Shown one piece after another: positions 37,782 through 47,900 of a DNA stretch of 64,000 nucleotides (positions within the stretch are counted from its first letter, which is position 1; every line of letters begins with the position of its first letter). The notes under the pieces are model-generated. The model made no database searches. It was not told the DNA's origin and saw only the letters and a program-made list of their open reading frames with translations. Both the position numbers and the translations under genes were made by a program. Source of the stretch: Phycisphaerae bacterium (GTDB lineage: Bacteria; Planctomycetota; Phycisphaerae; UBA1845; PWPN01); contig JAUCQB010000204.1 in the NCBI GenBank assembly GCA_030372985.1, positions 39,191 to 103,190 of the forward strand. The letters run 5' to 3'.

Positions 37782-39368
37782 ATGCGAACTACTCGTCGTC
37801 AATTCCTGTCGCGAACCGTTTACGCCGGTGCCGGGTTGTGGGTGTTCGGGGACGCGGCGCCGGGTGACACGGCCTCCGCGCCGGCGGGACGGCGGCGGCC
37901 TCGGCGGATTTCGCCCAACGAGAAGATGGACATCGCCTGCATCGGCGGCGGGGGGCAGGGATACTGGGACATCCTGGCGGTCGGCAAGCGAGACGACATC
38001 GTGGCCATTGCCGACGTTGATTTCGGGATGGCCTACAAGGCGTTCAAGGCCTTCCCTAAAGCCAAGCAATACAAAGACTTCCGCAAGATGCTGGAGGAGA
38101 TGGACGGGCGGGTCGACGCCGTGACCGTCTCGATCCCCGACCACCAGCACGCGGTCGCGGCCATGATGGCCATGCGGATGGGCAAGCACGTCTACGTTCA
38201 GAAACCCCTGGCCCACGACATCTGGGAGGTGCGGCAACTGGTCGAGGCCGCGCGCAAGTACGGTGTGGTCACACAAATGGGTAACCACGGCACGGCCAAC
38301 AACCGATTCCGCGAGGCCGTCGAGGTGGTCTGGTCCGGGGCGATCGGGCAGGTGCGAGAGGTCCACGTCTGGAGCGACCGGCCGTTCTGGCCGACGGGGA
38401 TACAACGGCCAGAAAGACATTCGCCGATCCCACCGACCCTGGATTGGGGCCTCTGGCTGGGCACCGCTCGCGAACGGCCGTACCACCGGGCGTATCATCC
38501 GGTCAAATGGCGGGCGTGGTACGATTTCGGCACCGGCACGCTCGGTGACATGGGTTGCCACGGGCTCAACCTGCCGTTTATGGCTTTGAGGCTGGGTGAA
38601 CGTATGCCCATGACCGCAGAAGAGGGTCAGGCACCTTCTGCGCAGAGCACCCGAGGGGCTGCTGCACGGCAGAAGGAGCCAGACCCCGTTCTGCCAATCG
38701 TCGTGGCGCCCGAGTTCTCCGGCGACATCAATGAGGACACCTATCCGACCTGGAGCGTTGTGCGGTATGAGTTCCCCGCCTGTGGAGATCTCCCGCCGGT
38801 GAAGGTGACATGGTACGACGGCGGCACGCGCATGCCGACGACAACGAAGGAGACGATCGCAGGTCTCATGAATGCCGCAATGGAATCTGCCATCGGCGTG
38901 CAGGCTGCCGGTGGCGCTCGGACCTACCATCGGGATACACCCGGTGGCTCGCTGAATGAATCGCCGGGCTCGCCGAGTGAAGCCAAATCGCCAGATGAGC
39001 CGCTGAACCCGCCGAACGGGGCGTTGCTGATCGGCGACCAGGGCACGCTGTTCTCTCCAGACGAGTACGGCTGGAGTTACAGGCTTCTGCCTAAGGAGCG
39101 GTTCAAGGACTACAAGGCTCCGACGCCGATGCTGCCTCGTGTGACCGGCGAGCACCATGCCGAGTGGGTGAACGCCTGCAAGGGCGAGGCCAAGACCCTG
39201 TCGAGCTTCGACCACGCCGGCCCGCTGACCGAGATGGTCCTGCTCGGCAGCCTCGCCATCTGTGTCCGCGAACGTATCGAGTGGGACGTTGCCAACATGA
39301 GGGTCACCAGCCTGCCCAAAGCCAACGACCATCTCCGCCGCGACTACCGGAAAGGCTGGAGCTTCTGA
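37782..39368 (+). CDS. Gfo/Idh/MocA-family oxidoreductase, TAT-exported
   Basis: 528 residues. A twin-arginine signal (TTRRQFLSRTVYAGAG) is followed by the Rossmann domain (MDIACIGGGGQGYWDILAV, VDAVTVSIPDHQHAVAAM). The motif usually EKP reads QKP (HVYVQKPLAHDIWE), as in a planctomycete subgroup. The C-terminal domain holds GTGTLGDMGCHGLNLPFMAL and PPVKVTWYDGG. It likely acts on sugars or sugar derivatives with NAD(P) in the periplasm or paryphoplasm. Two low-complexity insertions stand out: about residues 281-305, encoded by a palindromic element, and about 380-410, rich in Pro, Ser and Gly. Confidence 0.9.
   Translation: MRTTRRQFLSRTVYAGAGLWVFGDAAPGDTASAPAGRRRPRRISPNEKMDIACIGGGGQGYWDILAVGKRDDIVAIADVDFGMAYKAFKAFPKAKQYKDFRKMLEEMDGRVDAVTVSIPDHQHAVAAMMAMRMGKHVYVQKPLAHDIWEVRQLVEAARKYGVVTQMGNHGTANNRFREAVEVVWSGAIGQVREVHVWSDRPFWPTGIQRPERHSPIPPTLDWGLWLGTARERPYHRAYHPVKWRAWYDFGTGTLGDMGCHGLNLPFMALRLGERMPMTAEEGQAPSAQSTRGAAARQKEPDPVLPIVVAPEFSGDINEDTYPTWSVVRYEFPACGDLPPVKVTWYDGGTRMPTTTKETIAGLMNAAMESAIGVQAAGGARTYHRDTPGGSLNESPGSPSEAKSPDEPLNPPNGALLIGDQGTLFSPDEYGWSYRLLPKERFKDYKAPTPMLPRVTGEHHAEWVNACKGEAKTLSSFDHAGPLTEMVLLGSLAICVRERIEWDVANMRVTSLPKANDHLRRDYRKGWSF
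38624..38686. repeat. Palindromic REP/MITE-like element inside a coding region
   Basis: Two 18-base arms (38624-38641 and 38669-38686) are near-perfect reverse complements: GGGTCAGGCACCTTCTGC and the complement of GGGTCTGGCTCCTTCTGC. They flank a 27-base centre. It lies in frame in the oxidoreductase gene and encodes a low-complexity insertion absent from the family's usual sequence. Confidence 0.65.
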
Positions 39369-39512
39369 CCCGGTAGAATCGGTAAGGCAATATACCAGCC
39401 ACAACAGATCAACCTACACATTTCCTGGCGTAACATCCCGCCGTCTCCGGACGCTTACGCTGTCTCGCCGCCTCGACCACCCCGTTCGGACAACGCCTCT
39501 GTCACCCCGACG

Positions 39513-39665
39513 CGATATCCCCGGCAGGCGTTCCGGGAAATCAACTTCTTCGTGCAAAGCCGACTGATCGGACACCTGAAACGTCGCAGTCAGCGACCCT
39601 ACCGGCCACCGGAGGGCGTAAGCTGGTATGACCAGTTGCAGCGGCTCGGCTTCGAGCCGGTGTGA
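39513..39665 (+). pseudogene. Group II intron reverse transcriptase, C-terminal remnant
   Basis: The plus frame ending at TGA 39663-39665 encodes FREINFFVQSRLIGHLKRRS then QRPYRPPEGVSWYDQLQRLG, the characteristic C-terminus of bacterial group II intron maturases (RRSQRPYRPPEG). The upstream part is missing. Confidence 0.75.
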
Positions 39666-39714
39666 CCCGGCGTGCTGATCTGCCTCGTGTGTGCTGGCGA
39701 CGAAGATGCCAGGA

Positions 39715-39803
39715 GAGCCGGATGCGGGGAATCTGCATGTCCGGTTCGACGAGGGGGGACTGAGTGAGCCGTGACTCACTTCTCACTCAGTCCTCTACTC
39801 TAC
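39715..39803 (+). ncRNA. Group II intron 3' end: domains V and VI
   Basis: 39715-39747 folds as domain V: GAGCCGGA pairs with TCCGGTTC, with the catalytic AGC triad, a two-base bulge and an upper stem TGC/GCA closing a GAA-type loop. 39757-39793 folds as domain VI with a perfect 12-bp stem (GGACTGAGTGAG/CTCACTCAGTCC). The intron probably ends near 39803 (CTCTAC). Only the 3' end remains, so the intron cannot splice. Confidence 0.8.
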
Positions 39804-39853
39804 CGTCATTCTTGTTGCAGAAGGAGCGAGTTGTTTTCTGCGGCAGGGATGTG

Positions 39854-39985
39854 ATGTTTCTGAAACGTCTCGAACGGCACAAGAGCGGCAAGCAGCACAC
39901 CTACTGGGCACTGGTCGAGTCCTATCGCACGGAGAAGGGTTCCCGCCATCGGGTGACCATGGCGGAGTCGCTCTTGCGCCCGTAA
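39854..39985 (+). pseudogene. IS1634-like transposase N-terminal fragment
   Basis: The plus frame from ATG 39854 encodes MFLKRLERHKSGKQHTYWAL and VESYRTEKGSRHRVTMAE, the typical N-terminus of IS1634-family transposases, then stops at 39985. The catalytic part is missing. It begins about 50 bases after the intron end. Confidence 0.6.
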
Positions 39986-40458
39986 ACGATACCGTGACGG
40001 CCAAACTGCAGTCGTGCTGTCGTTTGCAGATGCAATCCGGTGAGGTTCAGTGAGAGTGGACGCGAGGTGAAGCGGGGACGGATTTGCGGCCCGGTTTGCA
40101 TAGGTGGAAGCAGGCCTGCATCCGGTTACAACTACCCGGGGTTCCAAGAGATCGTCGGCCCGGCCAAACGCGAGATTCGTCGGGCGTCCTTCGCTCAGTG
40201 TTTCGACAGTGGCTCGATGCGTCCTGAAGAATACCCTATTTTCGTAGAAGGCTCTCGACGACCAATAAACCATAGGGTACACTTCCCGCGGGATTGTTGA
40301 AGAGATAGAAGCTACGGCGAGCGAAGCTCGCTTGTGGTTTCTTCTGTTATCTTTCTGACGAGGGTCTCATGCGTCGGCTTTGATTTGACCTGCGCCTTGG
40401 CGGCATGAGTGCTTGTGTGTGTCTCCCTGGCGATCCGGTCATTCGGTGGGAGGCTTCA
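39986..40458. other. Intergenic, with a hairpin in the leader of the first RHS cassette
   Basis: No gene recognised. At 40317-40331 GCGAGC-GAA-GCTCGC forms a tight hairpin followed by pyrimidine-rich sequence, about 130 bases before the TPR gene. It may be a terminator or part of the leader. Confidence 0.4.
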
Positions 40459-41796
40459 ATGAAACGAATGTATTTGATGCTGGCGGTTCTTGGCATGGTC
40501 GGGTTGGCCATGTGGGGTTGGGCACATGCGCAGGAAAGCAACGAGACAACCAATCCGCCTGCTCCAACGGCGACATTCGATTCGCTTTACGAGCAGGGCA
40601 AGCAGCTCAAGATCGCCGGCAATTACGAAGCGGCCTTGCCTCTCCTGCTCCAAGCCTTGGAAATGGATCCGAACTCCGAGCCGGTCCACATCCTGGCGGG
40701 CGTCTGTCTCAAGGAACAGGGTCAGGTTCGCGAGGCCCTGGGGCACTTCGAGACAGTCGTGGCGGGTGGCAAGGGTTTCCGGGCAACGGCCTTGTACTGT
40801 GCGGCCGAGTGCCACCGGGCCTTGGGTGAGACGGCCGATGCCTTGGTGGACCTCAAGGCTGCCCACGAGGATTCCCCGATCGACAAGTGGGGCATCAAGG
40901 CCGTGGGGCTGATGGCCGAGATCCAGGGCCGGTCGTCAGCCGAAGCCATCGCCCGCGAAGAGCAGGCCGCCGCGCTGTACCGCGCCGCCCGCGACCGGGG
41001 CAAGGAAACGCACTACAAAAGCCCCGAGCCGCTGGCGATGTTCGACCAAGTGATCAATCAGTTCTCCGGCACCGGCGGAGCCTACTGTGCCCTGAGTCAG
41101 AAGGCTGAACTGCTCTGGCATCTCAGCAAACGGGAGGAGATGTGCAAGACCTACGAACATCTGCGGGTGATCCTGCGCGGGTACGCTGAGTCGGAGAAGG
41201 TCCGCTTGGCATATCGTACGATGGACTGTCGAATCGGCCAGCATCGGGCGGAGCAAATGATGCGACAACTCAGCCGTGATCGAACCGCAGGCAAGACAAT
41301 AACTCCTCAGCAGTGGGACCAATTGAATGTTTTCTGGCGCCGCTGGCACCATAACGCCGATGGCGCGACACGGGCGAGCGCGGAGCTATTTGCTGTCTGC
41401 ATTACTTCTTCCCAAGGCAAGGATGTCGAGACTGTCGCCGGTGCAGAAGCGCTGTTGAAACAGCATTACGAGCCGAATGAGAATAAGATCATGGACCCCG
41501 AATACAAGGACGTGTTCGCGGGAGCCCATCTCCTGGCCGGTCGGGCATTGAAGAAACTCAATCGCTATGACGAGGCCCTGGCTCATTTTTACGCGATGGT
41601 TGACATGTCGGTCGCCACGCCGCCCTTTCCCTTGGACAAGTTCTACGGGCCGTCAGCCCGCTATGAGGTTTGCCACACGCTGAGGAAAGCAGGGGCTGAG
41701 CGAGACCAACTCCAGCAGGCAGTCGACTCGTTCGCAGCGGAATACCCGGGGCATCGATTGGTTGAGGCTGCCCAGCGCCTGGTGCAGGGGCAGTAG
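40459..41796 (+). CDS. Exported TPR protein, RHS cassette 1
   Basis: 445 residues. A signal peptide or anchor at 1-24 (MKRMYLMLAVLG start, ends WAHAQ). Tetratricopeptide-like repeats follow (YEQGKQLKIAGNYEAALPLL, EPVHILAGVCLKEQGQVREA, GHFETVVAGGKGFRATALY). A C-terminal repeat region (LLAGRALKKLNRYDEALAHF, YPGHRLVEAAQRLV) closes the protein. GGGAGG precedes ATG 40459; the in-frame ATG at 40405 is unsupported. It is followed after 105 bp by a giant RHS gene. The same order and nearly the same gap occur in cassette 2 (61248-63053). A role in secretion or assembly of the RHS protein is inferred. Confidence 0.85.
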   Translation: MKRMYLMLAVLGMVGLAMWGWAHAQESNETTNPPAPTATFDSLYEQGKQLKIAGNYEAALPLLLQALEMDPNSEPVHILAGVCLKEQGQVREALGHFETVVAGGKGFRATALYCAAECHRALGETADALVDLKAAHEDSPIDKWGIKAVGLMAEIQGRSSAEAIAREEQAAALYRAARDRGKETHYKSPEPLAMFDQVINQFSGTGGAYCALSQKAELLWHLSKREEMCKTYEHLRVILRGYAESEKVRLAYRTMDCRIGQHRAEQMMRQLSRDRTAGKTITPQQWDQLNVFWRRWHHNADGATRASAELFAVCITSSQGKDVETVAGAEALLKQHYEPNENKIMDPEYKDVFAGAHLLAGRALKKLNRYDEALAHFYAMVDMSVATPPFPLDKFYGPSARYEVCHTLRKAGAERDQLQQAVDSFAAEYPGHRLVEAAQRLVQGQ

Positions 41797-41901
41797 TGCA
41801 CGCCATCACAGGGTATCTGAGTGTGAACGTGTCGCTCTCTCGAGAGGCAATTGTGAAAAACCTGAAAAAACAATTCGCCTGTCGTGTTCGGGAGGAATAA
41901 C

Positions 41902-44900
41902 ATGCTTATGAATGCAGTCGGTAGTCCGGCAGGTCACCTTTGTGGGGGCGGTAGTCAGAAGGCGAAAGAGATAATCGCTCAGGCAACGGCATCTCTTATC
42001 TTCCTTGTGGGTATGGCCATTCTGTGGGATCCGGCTGCTGCCAGAGCGTGCTGCTACGATGAGTGCAACCCGGAGTGTGTGAACTTTGATCCCAGTGCCT
42101 GCGGCTGCATGTACTGCGACGATGGCAATCCCTGCACTATTGATACCTGCGTGGATGACGTTTGTGTCAGGGTGCCGAAAGAGTGCGGCGAGTGTCAGCA
42201 ATGTGACCCTTCGACGGGGCAATGCCAAGATCCGTGGGTTAACCCATGGCTATCGGTTGACCGGACCGAGGTCTGTGTTGGTTGTACGGTCGGTGTCACC
42301 GTAAGCGCGCCGTATATTGATGGTCAAGACTGTGGATATGACTTGGTTCTCAGTGGCACAGGCAAATTGGCCGCATCTGATAGTTGTGAGCCCAATCCAC
42401 TTCCGACGGAATCCACGGTAGACTCTCCGGCCCAATGTTGCAGTGCCACAGCCGTCGGTTTTCCATATTGGTGCCCGCCACATAACCTCAGGGACTGGTG
42501 GGATTGCTTTGGCAATCTGCAGAATCCTTATTGTACTTCCGTACGCTGCGACAATCCGACGACGTTCACTCAGAATGAGTACTCCGTACACTTCAAACTG
42601 GATGAAGGCGACACACGCCAGTTCAACGTCGTCGCCGAGACATGCGGCACATGTCAGTCTTTAGCGGGACTCGATGTGAACGGGCCGAGCTGGCTTCATT
42701 ATTCAACGCCTTGCATAGTCAAAGTCAAGGATAAGCTTCTCGACATCAAGTTCGATCCCGAAGGCAAGTTGAGCACCTGCAATAGCGTGACTGCCAGCAT
42801 TGGATCTCACTGTGGACTCGGCACGGCGTGGCAGTGGAGCGTTACGCCAAGCGACGGTCTGTTTGTGAGTCCCAACGGATCAACATGCTACATATCTATT
42901 GAAGAGCCCAATCTGGTAAAAACAGAATCTGTCTTGGTGACGGTGACAAATACTGCGGCAACACCGCCGGGATTCTGCGCCCCGACCACCAAGTCGCGGG
43001 TCCTTGCTGTCGAGTGCGGTTCCTGCGGCAAGAAGCCCGGAGGGTGCCCGGGCGGGGTTTGTGGTCTTGCGGGCGATGGTGTGGCGACCAACACGAGTGT
43101 GAATGTCGCGATCAGTCTCGGAGAGAACAGCCTCGGAGACACCGCGGGCTATGTATATCTGCTGCAGGAGACGCCGACGGGGCTTGCGGCCAACCAACTG
43201 ACCCTGCATCTTCCGTCTGACACGGTGCCTGTGGAGACGACGCGCGGCGGCAAGGAGATCAACCAGATCAAGGTACCGGGGGCCCTGGCCGAGATCGTCG
43301 CTGACGACCTGGACAGTGGTGCCTTCACCATCGACTTCTACACGAACCAGGTGGCGGGTGACCCCGACGGGAACGGCGTCTACGCCCCTTCCGGTTCTGC
43401 GTACCGGAGGTGGACGTTCGAAGACCCGACCGGCAGCGTGGATGTGCGGGTCAACGACAACTACAAGGTCACCTATGGTGATCAGGATGTCGCCCTGATC
43501 AGCGAGTATACCTATCAGGGACCCACAGAGCCTGCGGGTTGGAGAATGGACCAGAGGGACAAGGCCGGCACCCTGCTGCGGACCATCGAACACTTGGTGC
43601 AAGCGGGCACCAAGACATACAAGGTCCTGAATGCACAGGGGGAAACGGTCGAGAAGGCGGCTCGGACATACACCAACGGCCACATGACACAATTAACGAC
43701 CTATGCCGACGCCAATACGGCGATAGTCGCAAATTACGTCCGTACACCAGAAGGGCGTAGGTGGGAGACTGCCGAGCCGTCAACCGGCACTTGGCAACTG
43801 AACCAGTACGACAGCAGCGGAAGGATAGTCCGGACGGTCTCGAACTATCTCAACGCTCAGAAACCCCAACGACCGAATTCACCAACTGACGCACTTGATG
43901 ATAGCGCGGGGCATGCGTTTGTTTACCAATACTCGGGCAGCGATCATCGACCCACGTCTGTGACGGAGATGATCAATGGCGTCGTTGTTGGTTATACGTA
44001 CTACGACTACGGGAGTAACAGCTCATACGATTCGGTTGTCGTGACACGTTATGATTCCTCACCTTTTGCCAGTCTGACCACCGAAACCTGGTCGTATCCG
44101 GCGAGTGCCCCCGCCTACAGAGCCGGACGCCCTTATCGGGTTTTCCACGCCGACGGAACGATGGAGGAATACGGGTATGAGAAGGGCGGCTATTCGCCGG
44201 GCGGCAATCATACACCAGGTACTTTCGGGGGAAGCGGCGACTTCATTGCTGCGTGGGTGAGGCGTGGTTGGGGAAGTACATCGAGCGGGCTGCACCAGGA
44301 GAACAAACGCAGCACCTCCACGGTGAGCGTCACCGATCCTGCCGGCCGCGTCGTGCTTGAGGAAACATGGATCTACACGACCTCCGGGGATCAGCGAATC
44401 GACTGGTCCATCCGAGAATACGATCAGCAAGGCCGGCTCACGGGCGTATATCGGCAGAACGGCCAGAACGAAACCACAGACTACGATCCTGGGACGTGTT
44501 GCGGCAACTGGATGACGACCGGCCCGGACGGGGCGCAGACAGCCTTCAAGTTCGATAGCTTCCGCCGAGTATATCAGCAGATCAAGAAGGGTTATGACGA
44601 CACGCCTGATATTATCACGGAACACCAATTCGACGCTGCCGGGCGGGTGACCAAGACGATCACGCGAGATGATGGCAACACAATGTCAACCAGCGCCGAA
44701 ACGAAGTACGACTGGCTCGGCAGGCCAATACGCACGACCGACGCCGGCAGCATCCACACCGGCTACCTGTATGAGGACCTGTTGTGCAATAACGTGCCCT
44801 GTGGGCAAAAGACCACGGTGTCACGCTATGGTGATGTTGACCAGCAAACCGGTGCCTTCGTACCGGTCACCGGTGTCACGGTTACCGAGATCACCGAGTA

Positions 44901-47900
44901 CTACCCCGACGGCCAGACGAAGAATATCACCGGCACTGGTGTGGTCGCCAGAACGTATGATTATGGAGTTGATTATCATCCATGGTATCAGAGTGACTAT
45001 CGGTGGACCATGATCTACACCGGCCCCGATACTTCGGGACCGTGGGTGAAGACTTGGACTGACGGGCTGGGCCGGACAGTCTTGGAGGAGAAGCCGGCGT
45101 TCCCCGGCCAGGGTGTGACGGCCATCGCGACTCGAAGCAACTACGATGAATTGAAGGGTCAGCTTGTCTCTGTAGAGCATACCTATGATGGCAGCCAGGA
45201 GTATCTAGCTGATAGTTTGTACGTCTATAACCTCCTAAGCGAGCAAACAGCCTCTGGGCAAGATCTGGATACATATCCGGGCCTGCAAGCCAGCGGCACC
45301 AACCCTGTGTCCGGCCACTCCGACCGCATCCAGGAAACCGACACCTATTACGAGCAGGATGGCAATCAGGACTGGTGGCAGGTAAGCACGAGCAAGACCT
45401 ATGCCAAGGACGGCGACGCGACGGCCACCCCGATGGGTACCGAGAAACGCCGCTTAACCGGTTTTGACTCAGGGGTGATCGAGGAAAGCATCTCGATCGA
45501 CATCTATGGCAACCAGACGACCATGACCACGACGGTGACCCCAGCCAACCGACGGACTACCCGGATTGCGGATGTACCGGACTCCGGGCTCAACGAGGTC
45601 AACGTGACCGAGAATGGCTTGCTCATTTCGACGACCTCGAAGACCGGCGTAGAAACTATCTTCGATTACGACAATCTGGGACGTCGAACCCATGTCACGC
45701 AGGATCGGCATAGTGCTGCCACGGTCACGGCATACGATTCGAACACCGACCGCGTGACCACCGTGACGGACCCGGCCAACAATGTAACCAGTTATGCCTA
45801 CGAGGCGTACACCGGCCGTTTGGCGTCCGTAACACGGACAATTGGAGTTCCACCGAACCAGACGGACACTGTCCAGCGGTTCTCCTATGACGCCTTGGGC
45901 CGTCAAACCCACGTCTGGGGCAATGGAGCCTATCCGGCGCAGTACGGTTACGACGACTACGGGCGTCGGACCACGATGAAAACCTATCGGGGCGGAACGG
46001 GGTGGGACAGCGAGACCTTGCCTGCTGCTTTCGACGGTGACGCCGAGGTCACCACCTGGACCTACGACCCTACAACCAGCTTGTTGCTAAAGAAAGCCGA
46101 CGATTCGGGTAAGTACGTCAAATACCGTTACACGGCGGATGGAAAGCTCAAGTCCCGGACGTGGAGTCGCCATGTGGGCACCGAGCCGACTGACGATGAC
46201 GATCTCAAGACCGTGTACCACTACTACGGCGAGCAGACCGGCGAGGCACAGACCGGGGAGATGAAGATGGTCGAGTACCCGGATGACGGGACGAACACGC
46301 CGGACGTGACCTGCAGCTATACCCGCCTGGGGCAGAGGTATCAGATCACCGACGGCGTCGGCACCCGGACGTTCGATTACGACGACGATGACGTGGATGA
46401 TCCGAACGATCCGAACGACGTGATTACCAACCGCCTGCACGTGGTCAGCGAAACAATCGAAGGCGAGGGTGATTTCAATGGTCTGAACAAGACTATCACC
46501 CGCGATTACGACTCCCTCGGCCGTGATGGCGGGTTCCACATCGCCACTGAATACGGCGTGGGCTACCATTACAATACCACCGACGGCCGTTTCGAGCGGG
46601 TCACCGGCCCGGGCCTGCCGGGGTATGGCGTCCAGTACAGCCGCCTGGCCAGCAGCGACCTGCTGGAGACCGCCTCGTACAAGTCGGACGCCAACACTAC
46701 CCTGGCGAGCACCACGAAGGCCTACGAAGCCAACCGGGACCTGACCACGTGGGTGGACAACAAGGTCGGTGCGACGACGGTGTCGAAGTACGACTACAAT
46801 GCCAGCAACGACGACCTGGACGCCCTCGGCCGCCGAACCTCCGTGGTTTACACTGGCACGGCTTTCAGCCAGAACCACCTGTTCAAGTGGGGGTACAACG
46901 CCCGGAGCGAGTTGACCACGGCCGACCGGCACCAGGGGACCAATCCGGACAGCCCAGGCACGCAGTACACCCAGTACGGCGACTACGAGTTCAATTACGA
47001 CAGTATAGGCAACCGTCAGACGTACGGTCTGGACGCCAACCCAGATACCGCCTACACGGCCAATGACCTGAATCAATACACGGGCACGAGCAACCCGACC
47101 GAGTATCTCTGCTACGACGAGGATGGCAACCTCAAGCGTGACGGAAAGGCCACGACTACTTGTCCGGGGACGGATGGCCTGCATGAGTACAAGTGGGATG
47201 CCGAAAACCGGCTGATCGAAGTCATTCCGCTCAGTCCGGCCAATGGTGCCAGGAAGGTCAAATTCGTGCACGATTACATGGGTCGCCGGGTGCGCAAGGC
47301 CGTGTATGTGTACAACAACGGCTGGCCAGCAGATGACAGCCCGACCGAAGTGCAGCACTTCGTCTACGACGGCTGGAACGTCGTGTTAGTGCTGAACGGT
47401 GGCAACGAGACCGTCCGAAAGTACACCTGGGGCCTGGATCTGTCGCGCACGCTCCACGGCGCCGGGGGCATTGGCGGCTTGCTAGCTTGCGTGGAGACTC
47501 AGGGCACGACCGGCGAAGAGGACGACCAGCGGTATTGGTTCTTCTACGACGCAAATGGCAATGTCGGCCAGGTCCTCGACGCCACGAATACCGGCAACAT
47601 CACCCTGGCCGCACACTACGAATATGACCCCTACGGCAACGTGATCACCAGCAGCGGGCCGTACAGAGACGCGAACCCGTTCCGGTTTTCGACGAAATGG
47701 TTCGATTCAGAAACAGGAATGTACTACTACGGGTATCGGTACTATCTGCCGAGACTGGGAAGGTGGGGAAGTCGGGATCCGATTGGGGAGAGAGGCGGGA
47801 ATAACCTCTATTCCTTCGTATACAACGCACCGATACTAGCCGTCGACGGTGACGGGAGGAAGGTTATCGGAATCGGGGGTCTGGAAGTCCTCGGGACAGG

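Noticed and set aside
46087..47358. 423-codon minus frame within RHS 1, and a similar 411-codon plus frame at 57382-58617 within RHS 2
   Set aside because: Both are antisense to YD repeats and show the repetitive V/G/R composition expected of shadows.
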